Assembly: GCA_032821775.1 (NCBI GenBank)
Contig: JAVLRN010000009.1
Location: forward strand, 496,001 to 560,000
Reading direction: 5' to 3'
Source of the DNA: Sanguinoderma infundibulare
Taxonomy: Eukaryota; Basidiomycota; Agaricomycetes; Polyporales; Polyporaceae
Length of the DNA stretch: 64,000 nucleotides
Each line of letters opens with the position of its first letter. Position 1 is the stretch's first letter. Of the stretch, positions 47,051 through 57,603 are shown piece by piece. The notes beneath the pieces were generated by a model, which had not been told where the DNA came from, did no database searches, and saw nothing but the letters and a program-made list of their open reading frames with translations. Both the position numbers and the translations under genes were made by a program.

Positions 47051-47983
47051 TCACTCGATCGTCGTCGGCAGCTGCTCGACGCACTCGCGAATGACCCGCA
47101 TCGTGAGCGTTTTGTCATACAGCACCCTGTCGCAGTTGATGCATTTTGCGTTCCAGCACGCCCGCGCCGCCGGCCACTCGAGCAGCCCGGGGTTGCACAC
47201 GGTGTCGCCCAGCGGGCGCCCGTCCATCTCCATGATGATCACGTACTTGAGCTCGCGCCAGGTGTGGTAGTCGACGAGCGAGCCGCAGTTCGAGCACGAC
47301 GTGTCGCCCGCATCGCTCACGAACGGCGACTCATCCAACCGTCGCCGCAGCGTCTCGCGCCGCGTGCGGTGGAGCGTGAACAGGCTGAGGAGCGCGTCGG
47401 TCCCGAGCTTCTGCAGCGTGCCGCGGTGCTCGGGCGCATGCAGGTTGAGCGTGAGGGTGGCGCGGGAGGCCATCATGGCCTCGTCCTGCCAGCCGTACCG
47501 GCAGGTGATCGCGTACAGGCGGAGGGGGTCTGAGAGCAACGGCGGGGTCGCAAGGAGGGCACGGACGATGGACATGGGCCCGGGCATGTCGTACTTCTCG
47601 GCCGCATGCAGGATGGGTTCGATCACGTCATAGGAGTCGAGCTTGGGGATGGACAACCCGCACACCATGCGGAGGAGGCCCTCGAGCGTCTGCGAGTCCT
47701 CGTCGACATAGATGATGTCCTGGGGGGCGTCGGCGGGCTTGGGCTCCGGGCGGATGTCGGGGGGCCGCTGCGGGAGAGAGTACATGGCGCGAAACCATCC
47801 CGAAGTCGTCTTGAGGGTGTACGAGTGCACGCGGAAGAGGACGCCGTCCTTGGAGCCCAAGACGATGTCGCCATCCGGTGACGCGAACAGGTAGTGGAAC
47901 TCGTTGCGCGGTGACGATGTTCTCGTGAGACTGTCAGAATTTTCGGCGGCCTGCATGGAGTCAAGGCTCGAGGTATTGTACAA
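47051..47983 (-). CDS. BTB/POZ domain protein
   Basis: Single-exon frame of 310 aa. Residues ~30-140 form the BTB fold: FASPDGDIVLGSKDGVLFRV, then HSYTLKTTSGWFRAMYSLPQ, DIIYVDEDSQTLEGLLRMV and HAAEKYDMPGPMSIV. BTB domains dimerise and often bind Cul3, but in Agaricomycetes most of these proteins are uncharacterised. The C-terminal half has cysteine pairs (TSCSNCGS, CWNAKCINCDRV) that could bind zinc. A short additional 5' exon cannot be excluded. Confidence 0.85.
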   Translation of the reverse strand: MYNTSSLDSMQAAENSDSLTRTSSPRNEFHYLFASPDGDIVLGSKDGVLFRVHSYTLKTTSGWFRAMYSLPQRPPDIRPEPKPADAPQDIIYVDEDSQTLEGLLRMVCGLSIPKLDSYDVIEPILHAAEKYDMPGPMSIVRALLATPPLLSDPLRLYAITCRYGWQDEAMMASRATLTLNLHAPEHRGTLQKLGTDALLSLFTLHRTRRETLRRRLDESPFVSDAGDTSCSNCGSLVDYHTWRELKYVIIMEMDGRPLGDTVCNPGLLEWPAARACWNAKCINCDRVLYDKTLTMRVIRECVEQLPTTIE

Positions 47984-48757
47984 ATCGACTGAGGTGATTG
48001 GGTCCAGCGCGGCCTTTTAGCAAGAAGATAGGATTAGGTGGAACTGCAGCTCTCATCAGTATGTTTCCTAACACATATGAAAGCAACGGGAGCCTCACCT
48101 ACTCGTGGTTGTCGTTTCCAACTTCTTGAGCAACAGAGCGCCGACCGAGTCTTGTCCGGATTCCCACGATCCCAGTTTGGGAGACTGGTTCCAGGCCGCT
48201 TCCCTCCGGCGGGTCTCCACCACCGCATGTACGCATATTGCGTACCATCACCACTTAGTTTGTCCCGGATACTCAACACAGTTCTGCTCACATGTACGCA
48301 TGACCCGTACGTATGCGAACGTCTTGGAACGCAGCGCAGCGTTTGACGACTCACCCCGCAGCCCTGAAGAAGCACTCCGGAGGGCGTACCCGCCGTCTTC
48401 GCAGCATTGTACTCCCAGGCACAAGAACATCCACCGTTACAAAACTTTCAAGGCTCTTCGAAAGATGCATACGCAACAGCTTATCGTTCACAGTGGACTG
48501 CCGGCAAAGCTCTAAACTCAATTTGCCCGCCGTCCCCCGGAGCCCTGATCATTAATTCGGCTATTGGTCTATTCATCGATGCTTCTCGCTTCCCGTGCCC
48601 TCAAGGTTGTGCAGGGTCGCGTGCGGAGACCGTATATAATGATGGCGGATGAGTACGCAAGATTTACTCCCATCGCCAAGCGACTGGTGCTACTGGGTTC
48701 CTCACTGCTCGCTCTTCCTTTCGTTCGTCACGGCCAGAGAGTGCTGCAGCTGCAGCC
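47984..48757. other. Divergent intergenic region
   Basis: 774 bp between BTB (minus) and the DUF6534 gene (plus). It has short motif-free frames only. A TATA-like tatataatg occurs at about 48632-48640, ~120 bp before the next start codon. Confidence 0.45.
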
Positions 48758-50475
48758 ATGGCTGCTGTCTCCCTGGAGGCCGTCCCCATTAACAAGATCC
48801 TGGGCCCGGTGATCCTTGGAGTCTGCGTTAATGCCTTCTTCTACGGGTTCAGCGCCCTCCAGTTCGCCCAGTACCGCGCAAGACGGTTCAAGGACGTGTG
48901 GCAAGTGCAGTAAGTTTAGAGTTCTGTCAAACAGTGAATTACCTCCTAATTCAAACCAGGCTACTCGTAACGTGGACCTTCCTCATCGACACCGCGCATA
49001 CAGTCGCGCTGTGTTGGATGTTATGGTCGTACATCGTCGACAACTACAGCAACGTCGCGTACCTGTTCAGCGCACCATGGCCGTTCGTAGCCACCCCGAC
49101 CTTTCTCGTGCTGTGCGTGTCCCCGCCCTCTTGGTTGCGATTGCGCCATGTCTGACCTCGACTTCCCTTGACAGCACTTCTGGGCCAATCCAGGTCTATT
49201 TCGGGCATCGCGTATGGTCCCTCAGCCGTTCGAGACCGCTCTACTGGATTATCATCGCCCTATCAGGAGCGGGTACTGTGATGGGGTTCGTAGCGACCGT
49301 TTTCGCGTTCACCCATGCGAAGTGAGTCCCAGCCTTAGTCCGCCGTAGACTGTCAAAATGCTGACCGTGTCTCCCTAGCGTGAACGACTTCAACCTAATT
49401 TTGCCGATAATTGACACCTGGCTCGCCCTTTCTGTCGCCTGCGATGGTGTGATCTCGTGAGTTGACACTAACTTGCATCTCCACAATTCTGTTACGACTT
49501 CTTGCCCTTTGCGTTGAGATGTACTCATGGCCTGTCAATCGTAGATGTTGTCTCATCTATTATCTCGTCCGGAGTCGGTCAGGTTTTAGACGTGAGCATA
49601 TATCAAGCGTCTTGGACGCAATGTAACAGACTGACGCTTGGCGTAGGACACGAGACGTACAGGAACCGGGTGGCACATGCATTCATTGAATCATCCGTTC
49701 TGACGTCCATCTTCGCGGTATGTAAGCTGTCGCTGGGGGCATCGACCAATGGAACCCGGTGTTCCATCGTCGTCAAATATGACATTTGACTCAAAGGTTG
49801 CCTCATGAGGGTTGCATGCCTGTTACATGTGCTGCTTTGATCACGATGTGACGACGATGAGGCGCTGAGTCCCACACGTCGATGCCCCCAGTGTGTGGAG
49901 GTAGAAGTGGCTGTATCTGACACAAGAATCGTTTCAGTTGGGAGACTTGATCACTTATGTGAGTGCTACTGTTAGTGCAACGGCGAGCGTTGCGATTGAT
50001 GTCGGAGCGCAGAGCATCATCCCTAATACGAACTATCATATTATTTTGGGCATTCCTATGGGCCGTGTTTACACGTGCAACCTTCTTGCTGTCAGTGAGC
50101 CTCGATCCAGAATGCTCTCGTATACGACTAACGTGTGCGAAACAGATGCTTAACGCTCGACTGAAGTTGCAGGAGGACATGGCGGATGGTATCGTTTCTT
50201 GTCAGGAGGTGAGTCTTCTTCTGCTCAGATATCTGCGCTGCTTCCCGAGCTCTATATCCCTGCAGAACCACCAATCATACGAACGTCACGGGGAGTTCGC
50301 GAACGCCTTCCACAACCTGAAGCGAGGCACCACACAAGTCCGAGTCGGGGTGTCTGAACAGGTGGACGTCGTCGCGCTCGAGGACACACCCCGAAAGGTC
50401 AGGGTTGGGAACTGCACCGAGTCGGAACACAGTGCCGAGGCCCTCGACCACAAAGCTCCCGTTATCGTCGCGTGA
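48758..50475 (+). CDS. DUF6534-family seven-TM membrane protein
   Basis: Ten exons (48758-48909, 48960-49112, 49175-49321, 49379-49456, 49545-49591, 49647-49717, 49938-49958, 50013-50090, 50146-50208, 50266-50475) give 339 aa. Helices in order include ILGPVILGVCVNAFFYG, WTFLIDTAHTVALCWMLW, PLYWIIIALSGAGTVMGFV, IIDTWLALSVACDGVIS and FIESSVLTSIFA. The motif LVRSRSGF followed by the PNTNYHIILGIPMGRVYTC block identifies DUF6534, a large Agaricomycete family of unknown function. The seventh exon is only 21 nt, and the intron before it (49718-49937) is long (220 bp). The hydrophilic C-terminus is short. Confidence 0.85.
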
Positions 50476-50961
50476 TCCGGATATCTGGACACCATGCCTC
50501 GTAGCAGACAGGACGGCCGGTGGAGTGCTGTGTCGTCCCGGTATCCGCACGACCGAGTGTTGACGTTGGCCCGGCTCGGAGGTCGTACCGTTGGAGATTT
50601 AGGATATACATAGTAGTCTACATGACAATTAATCACAGTCGGTCCGCACTTGGGCTCTCTAACCACCCAGTCGATACTGAGAGGCCCGATTGAGCGGACC
50701 GTGGAAGGCTGAGGAGAGCCGAGACTTCGCGTCCGGCAAGGGAAGCGCCGACGGCGTGGATCTCGGGGAGCACGTGACTGGCGGAGTGGACGCGTCGGGC
50801 GCAGAGCGCGAGTCCAGAAGCGCCCGTCTCTGCATTTCAACCCTCGACCACTCCCAGCCGTCGTTGGCCGTCCCTGTCGCCTTCTCTTCCCCCCTCATCG
50901 CCATCGAGCACCCTTACATCGTCTCTGAACGCCTTTACAGCACTCGCCTATCCTAAACGCT
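50476..50961. other. Intergenic region
   Basis: Promoter side of the RING gene. No gene is visible. Confidence 0.5.
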
Positions 50962-52108
50962 ATGCCCGCCACTCGTTCTGGGCTCCGACAAGGCAGTCGT
51001 CAACCTGCCCCGTATCCCCAGGACGTCGCAGGTCCTTCCAATCTAAATGCTGTCCATGTCGTGGTCGACGACGACGGCCCTCCTCGCAAGAGGCAGGCCA
51101 TCGAGCGCAAGGCTCCCAGGCAGCGCTCAAAGCAGAGGGCCAAAGCGCCCCTGCCGCCTCCATCAGAAATCATCGAGATCTCGTCGGACGACGAGCCTTC
51201 CCCCAGGAAGTCTACGGGCCCCGTTAATGTCATTGAGAAACGACTCAAGGAACTCGAGGAGGTGCGTCGCTCTCCCCATTATGCGACTTAGGGTAAGTGC
51301 CTGACATTGGCTATTCTCGGAACCCGTTTAGGAGAACCGGAAGTTGAAGGCAGCTCTTGCGGCTGCCAAGCCTGTGAGTACAGGATTTCACATACGCTCG
51401 TAGCGTGGATCCTTAACAGACGATGTCCCCAGGCGCAACCACCACCCGTACCAGAGGTGAAGGTCCCCACCCCAGCCCCAGACGCGGCGACCGATAAGGT
51501 AAATGTGTGTTCTCTTGCAACCGCGCGCCTTTCTGACCCACCATACAGCTATTGTCCACCATCGAGGATCATGTCAGCTGTGAAGTTTGTACCCTGAAGA
51601 TGTGGAACGCATACACGTACGTCCGACCCACCTGGTTGCAACTGCAATTCGGAACTCACCAACTCCCCTCCCCCTCCGGCATCTCGCCCACAGGCTCGCG
51701 TGTGGCCATACCTTCTGCCGCGGATGCCTCCAAGACTGGTTCAGCACCGCGCACGCCCATCATCTGGCCAACCATCCGGCATACGATCCGCAGCAGTTAA
51801 TTCCCCATCAATTGCGGGTCCAGCTTGCTCGTCCCGACCTGTCGCCTCACCAGAGAAGACACATCGAGCGCGCGGTTCTGGACACAATCGCTACCACCTC
51901 CCACCCGAAATACTCATGCCCGACGTGTCGGGTGCTCATCCGCGCCAAGCCGGCGGAGAACTTTGTCATCAAGCACGTCGTCCAAACCGTCGCAGCTGTG
52001 CAGGGCGAATCCCCTCCGAAGGAGCCCACGCGCACTCTCAAGCATGCGCTGGAGGGACCTTTTGATGGGTTCTTCCCCTTCACCTTGTATGATCTGAGTA
52101 CGACGTGA
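50962..52108 (+). CDS. RING-finger protein (probable E3 ubiquitin ligase)
   Basis: Five exons (50962-51261, 51332-51373, 51433-51498, 51549-51616, 51694-52108) give 296 aa. The N-terminal half is basic then acidic, with an EIIEISSDDEPSP stretch that resembles a SUMO-interacting motif (hydrophobic core followed by acidic Ser/Asp). A short coiled coil follows (EKRLKELEEENRKLKAAL). The RING is spread over residues ~145-240: CEVC, then TLACGHTFCRGC and, after a ~55-residue insert, CPTC. The long insert between Cys pairs is unusual. The SIM-plus-RING arrangement suggests a SUMO-targeted ubiquitin ligase, but this is inference. Confidence 0.88.
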
Positions 52109-52835
52109 CATGGCTTGGGCTCCGCTTTAAGTCGTCGTCGACCAGGTTGTTGTTTGTTCTGCCTGATCACCCTACCCTAACCCTATCGTGATTAGCTGTG
52201 TATGTCGCCGACAATCGTCTTGTGTCGTCTATCGCTGCATGCGTATCCTTATTCTGCACATCGCGCTCTCACACTGCTCGACTAGATTACGGAGCCTATT
52301 GTATATTCGCCGTTGTCTATACCTTAATTTTTGCTCGCGTACTTGACGTGCTACGACTCCCTCCCCTTGGTGACGAGGAATTCGGACCAGGGGCTTCTTG
52401 GCATCGAAGTGTGTTATTATTCTGTAAAGACCGGTGTACTCGTACAAGACACATTGCTTCAACAATGCATTGATGAGCTTATGACACATGGCCGGATGAT
52501 ACCACCGGGCTAGTGGGCTTCGTGTGCGATCTTCACCTCTGAATTTTTCAAAGTTGTGTCGTGTCTCAAAGAAGGGAGTTGATGGCACCAGTTGGAATGC
52601 GCATTTAGTCATCCTCACCCTGGTAAAAGCTGGACCGCGACTCCTTGGCGTCGAGACGCACCCTTGAATGAATCAAATGACTTGTGGTATGGATAGAGAT
52701 AGCACAGGAACATATATAGGGTGCTCGTACGCCCTATGGAATAGAAAGGTGACTACACAACAGAGTGTGTAAGTCGAGTTGTGTGACAAAGTAAAAGAAT
52801 CATACCGTCAAATACGTACGTAGCATAGCATGCAT
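52109..52835. other. Intergenic region
   Basis: 3' flanks of two convergent genes, AT-richer than the surroundings. No gene was recognised. Confidence 0.5.
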
Positions 52836-54230
52836 CTACATGATGATACACTCGTCCTTCTTCTCAAGGCCTCTTGTGAGCTCCTCGGGGCCCAACACAC
52901 GGCCCTTCCCTGTCGCCTGGCCGTTGAGGCTGACAATGAGCACGCCCGCGTTGTGCTCGTCAAGCTCAGCAACCAGGCCGTCCCTGGGGCAAAGAAGATG
53001 AGCAATGGCGTTTGGCCGAACGAAGCGGAAGTACGCCACTGACTTTTGCATGAGCTCCTCGATAGCGGGCTTGAGCTTCGCCGCATGGTTCGTAGAGTGC
53101 AGACCTTTGCCTGGAGCGTCCACAGTGTCATGCGAGCGCGTGCAATGCTGGGGGGGAGTATACACGCACCGACGATGAGGCGGATCTGCGGGTCCCCGCG
53201 GGCGCGGGCTTCTGCGACAGACTTTTCGGTGAAGCGGATGGCCTCCTTGACGTACAGCCCGTGAAGGTCCACCTCGCCCGGTTGGCTGTCCTGTTCAGCC
53301 CGTGCGCATTCAGCATCCCCGACTGCTCACCGTGTTCCGGCACTCACGGTGTTGTTCTCTACCCGGTACCCGTCCACATCCGTCTCAGCACCTCCACAGA
53401 CAATCGCAATCAAAGATACGCCACGCACCTCTGAAGATCCACTCGGCCGCCTCCTCGTTCAGCCGCTCCATCTCCCGCTGCGCCGCCTTGCCCGCGTTGG
53501 AGAGCTCCTTGGCCCGCGCGCCGTCCCCGTCCGCGTACGCCTGGTGCGCCGCCTCGAAGCTGCGCGCCATCTCGTCGCCCGCCGCGTTCGCGCGCGCACG
53601 GAGGCCCGTGTAGAAAGCATTGTGCTGGTTCACCTGGTTCGGGTCCTGGACGCAAAGTCAGAAGGCACGGCGAGGTCGACGGCACGCATTCGCGCGGGAG
53701 GGAGAAGGAGGAGATGAAAATGGACGTACGGGACGCCCTGTGCCAGGGGACCATGGCCGCGACGGCGGGGGCGAGGACGGCTTGTCGATGTGTGGTACCG
53801 GCACCGGTGGCGGGCTCGCGGGCGGCGGGGTCGTCGCGGTGTGCGCGTGGCTTTGGCCTCCGCCGCCGCTGGTGCCGTGGTCCTGACTATGTCCATGACC
53901 GTGGTGTTTCTTGTGCTTCTTGTGGTGATCGGGAGCAGACTGTAACTGCGACGGCTCTCCCGTCTGTGGTGGTTGCGCCTGGTGAGATGCCTGTTCCGCA
54001 TAGGTTGGACGTTGGGGTTGTTGAGGAGAAGTCGGTTTGTGGGGTTGAGTTTGCTGAGGAGGGGGACGCGCGGGCTGAGTAGGAGGGTATAGAGGAGCGG
54101 GTTGCTGCTGGACGACCGGTCTGACCTCCTGCTTGTGGGGTCGCGTCGGACCGTACGGGTCGCTTGGTTCGGATCGGCCTCCGCAGAGACACTTGAAAAC
54201 GCCTCCGAGCAAGTCTTCAAGCAGACCCAT
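52836..54230 (-). CDS. DUF1771 and Smr-domain protein
   Basis: Six exons (54230-53730, 53645-53429, 53358-53348, 53290-53170, 53110-53044, 52983-52836) give 354 aa. Residues 1-~165 are Gln/Pro/His-rich and probably disordered (KKHKKHHGHGHSQDHG). DUF1771 follows (NAFYTGLRARANAAGDEM ... NAGKAAQREMERLNEEAAEW), then the Smr signature VDLHGLYVKEA and the GKGLHS turn typical of Smr nucleases. An 11-nt micro-exon encodes ENNT. Related eukaryotic Smr proteins cleave or bind RNA in no-go decay, and yeast YPL199c-type proteins share DUF1771-Smr. The exact role here is inferred only from domain content. Confidence 0.9.
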
Positions 54231-54678
54231 TTAGAAGGTACTGGACTGCAGTGGGACAGGAAACAAGTCAAGTCAAGTGCGGGACAGGAGGAACGACAAG
54301 AGGCTTCAACAAGACGCATGCCCTGCACACGCCTTCTGGCGCATGCATGGACGCCCTTGTAAGGCGCTGACACGGAACTCTTCTGCATGACGGGAACGTC
54401 TAGACGTTCGGTGAAAGTGAGAGACTGCGTGCACCGGGTTGATAACGCAGACCGTGTATATTGCGAACGATAGAAGGTAGGGAAAGGTAAGAACTACTCT
54501 CCACGCGTGATGCTATTTCCGAAGCTTCTCCATCGACACATCAACCGGGATTAGTACAGCGACACCAAGCACCTCCTACGCTAGACTAACTTGCCCAACA
54601 TATCAATCCAATGTCTTGTAAATATGTTCGTCGCGGAAGGGGGATTAATGTGAAGGGAAAGAAACCGAATGAGCCGGA
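54231..54678. other. Intergenic region
   Basis: 5' flank of the Smr gene and 3' flank of the antizyme gene (both minus). No gene was seen. Confidence 0.5.
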
Positions 54679-56055
54679 CTATATCTCCATACCCACGAGC
54701 ACAAAGGCAGGGTCGGCGGGGAATGGAGGCTTGGTAACGACCTGGCCACCCACGTACATGAGCGAATGGAGAAGGTCGCCGAGGATGGGCAGAGAACGTT
54801 CGAGCGCGATCACAAGCGCGGCGCACCCCAATTGTTCGTCAGCGAGGTCCAACAGGGCGACGATGCTGCGTGTATAATTCAATGGCTTGCGACAAAGGAA
54901 AGAAAGTAGGGATACATACCTCTCACGAAGGTTGACGGCAGCAGCGCACTTGCCATCGACGTAAAACGTCTTTGGTTTGCCGGGAAGCGAAAGTACGATG
55001 CCGTCGAACGTGACACCAGTGCTGGACGTTGAGATCGAGACACTCTTTGCGTACGGAGCAGCGCCGAGGGCATTGCGGGGGAAGAGCACAGAGAGGAACG
55101 GGGACTGTTTGGCACCGAGCGCGGAGAGACTTCCGCCCCCGACCTCCGATCCGTTGTCCGGAGTTAGGGGAGGGGTAGCGAGCCCAGTGGTAGAGACCGA
55201 ACTCGTGCGGCGGACCTGGGAGTGGACGTCAGGGATCGCACGTGGGGCGCTGCCACCATTGGGGAGCACGATATGGGAGAACTCCGGGGAGGCGCTGAGT
55301 GAGGACTCTTCCGGAGGGGGCGTTGGGGGATAATCATAGGGAGGTGCGACAAAACTGGTTTGAAGACGGGGATGGATATGGGGCCCGAGAGACAATAGCG
55401 TGGAGTCGGGGGAGTCGGTGGAGGAATCAAGGGAGGAAGTGGGAGAGGAGGAGAGCAGGGGAAGAGATGGCGCCAGACTGTCTGTCACCCAGTCTGACGA
55501 CCCTCGGTCAGGAGGGCATTTTGCGGTAGGAATGTCAAAACCGCCACTGGAGGATTGGACGGGAACGTGCGAGGATTGAGAGAGACAAGTATATCGAGGC
55601 ACGATCGGGAAGAAATTGATCAGCGGACATATTATATGAATGGTATGGATAGAACTCACCCCGGGCCCGCCAGAGAACGTGGTGGAGTAGTAGTACATAG
55701 AGTTTGTGCCCTCCATGTGGCAGACTGCAATCACACTCGGAGTCATGTCGGTAGAGAAAGCCCCATCCCCAACGGTTCGACGACCGTTGCTACAAGGCAA
55801 AAGTTAGCACCAGGTTCCAATGTTCAAGACGGAGAAGCGAGATATGCGAACACCTCTGCCAAGCACTGTTTAGACCGCCTGGCAGCCAGAAAAAAACAGA
55901 TGGATCATCACCGAGGCTATTGCATGCGGTCCATACGTCGTCCTCGAGTGCATGATGCGAAATAAAAGGAACCGAGATGGGGACGAGGAAGGGACGTACG
56001 TGGGGCAAATACTAGATTGTTGATTCGACATATTGGTAAAATTCAAATCTGACAT
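54679..56055 (-). CDS. OAZ: Ornithine decarboxylase antizyme, +1 programmed frameshift
   Basis: Polyamine-sensing inhibitor that binds ornithine decarboxylase and sends it to the proteasome. Spliced exons 56055-56000, 55789-55660, 55546-54920 and 54865-54679. ORF1 (about 65 codons, MSDLNFTNMSNQQSS ... YYYSTTFSGGPG) ends at UUU-UGA (55540-55535). The +1 frame continues DIPTAKCPPDRGSS for ~267 codons to a stop at 54679. The antizyme domain contains KTFYVDGKCAAAVNLRES, IVALLDLADEQLGCAALVI and the C-terminal LHSLMYVGGQVVTKPP ... DPAFVLVGMEI, matching the end of the family (ODC-binding region). The 113-bp intron before the shift site is what forces the frame change. Unspliced, the second and third exons are one continuous frame, so a gene caller may miss the shift. 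A start at 56031 is an alternative to 56055. Confidence 0.85.
55508..55540 (-). promoter_or_regulatory. OAZ: Antizyme frameshift site(s): UUU-UGA-C and downstream UCC-UGA
   Basis: Zero-frame codons UUU at 55540-55538 and UGA at 55537-55535. Skipping one base gives GAC and enters the antizyme ORF. In the same zero frame 27 nt downstream there is UCC-UGA (55513-55508), the shift codon pair best known from animal antizymes. Slippage at either enters the same +1 frame. Confidence 0.7.
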
Positions 56056-57064
56056 GGGTTGCCAACTTGTTCGGTAGATGATTTTCGGAGAGGGGGTTTG
56101 CGAAGGATTTGCTTGGAGGAGTGGAGGACGAGCAAAGAGCGCGACGACGACGAGGGGTTCAGTGTCAAGAGTGGCGGCGGCTGACGGAGACGCCCTCTGT
56201 TATCATCCCCGTTTCTACCGGGGTCCTCTCCACACCCGGACCCCGGCCACCAGACACGTGCGCCATGCTGTGCCTGAAACGGAAACCTGCAGAGGGAACG
56301 TCTGCTGCGGCAAACCGCCATGCTCACGCTAAGGGTCTGTCCATGCGAAGTAACGGCCCACTTGAACTAAGAAGGGTAGGTCTCGAGACACCTGAGGGCG
56401 GTCCATATTTTGACTGAATAGGATCAAGAAGCTACCTGGGCGCGCACGATGTCACCGGACCTCTTCTCAAAGCCCCACGGCAAAGGCGTGTTGTAGCGGC
56501 TTTGCACGACCCTTACGGCAAACACTCTGGTGCATCACCTTCTATGCTGGCTGCTGTTCGGTGCTGGTCGGTCGTAACTCTATGACATCGCCTCCCAACC
56601 TCCACAGAGTTCACGTCTGAGCTCGGGGTCTATGACACTACGCCTACCATACTGGATACCAAGAGCCGGTGCTGCTGGTAATTCTGATACCAGCCCTGAC
56701 AAATTCCTTGGATGCAGGCGCCGCGTGTGGGTCCTTCTCGTCGGCGCGTCAAGCAGACAGCATTGGAATGTCCAGCCTCCCCATCACGCGACCTCGGGTT
56801 CCTTCGATCTAACCGTTCTGTTCGGATTAGATATACGAGAAGTAGACAGTGACGAAATGCCGAAGGGCTAGGCATTGCGAATCAAGAGCTTGTTCATGGG
56901 TGATAGCACATTGTCCAGGGCTTCACAGACAACTCTCCGATGCAATAGTGTCTCTGTTGGGAGAGTTGCATGCTATGACCATTGTGGCGCATGGCGGTCG
57001 ACAGGCTCGGTGTGAGTACCACCGGTGAGTCCGACAGGTAAGGCTTCTCTGCTGCCTGTAAACT
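56056..57064. other. Intergenic region
   Basis: 5' flank of the antizyme gene on the minus strand and spacer to the decayed paralogue. No gene is recognised. Confidence 0.45.
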
Positions 57065-57330
57065 GATACGGCTGACGATGAACGAGACCAAACCCTAAAC
57101 CCTGCGGTCAGTGACGGCACGAGGGACAGGAGAGATCTTGCATGACGGGCGGCGGTGGAATGGATGGCAGCGGGTTGAGTTATCCCCTCCACGAGGGTCA
57201 GCAACAGCGAAATTGCTCGCGTCTTGAAAGCGGAGAAGATGAGGAGGAAGACTTTACTTATCATAAAGCGGGAAACTTCTCACCGTGAAGCCGTCTGCCG
57301 TCACATAGAAGAAAACTTCGCTTTCGTAAT
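57065..57330 (-). pseudogene. Decayed fragment of a seven-TM gene paralogous to 57604-58993
   Basis: Three blocks match the neighbouring gene in order on the same strand. Block 57325-57285 resembles the end of exon 3 (KAKF..YVT...DGF then a gt donor) with a one-base deletion. Block 57195-57160 (VEGITQPAAIHS) resembles VIEGIVQSAAVYS of exon 6. Block 57095-57071 (GLVSFIVSRI) resembles GLVFSFIVIRI of exon 7. Intervening exons are missing or unrecognisable, and the frames do not join. Confidence 0.6.
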
Positions 57331-57603
57331 GAAACCATACCTTGTGTTCGATGTTCCGCCTTCCCCAACCTACGGCGTATTAGTCGGGACACCAAGCATG
57401 TGAACAGGCACGATGTGATCCCGCTGTCGTTTCCAGAGGGCATTGAACTTCGACGCTCATCGCTCTCTCGTCGCAGTCATATCATTCATGGAATGGTCGC
57501 GATCTAATGCCATAGCTCTCCCAGTCATACGACTCGGAAATACATGAAGGATCTTGCGTTGATATCGGAGGGACGCTTTTGGTGGCACGCAAGATCCGAA
57601 ACC

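Noticed and set aside
52166..52186. CCCTACCCTAACCCTA, looks like an interstitial telomere repeat
   Set aside because: Only about two units of CCCTAA. Too short to separate from chance.
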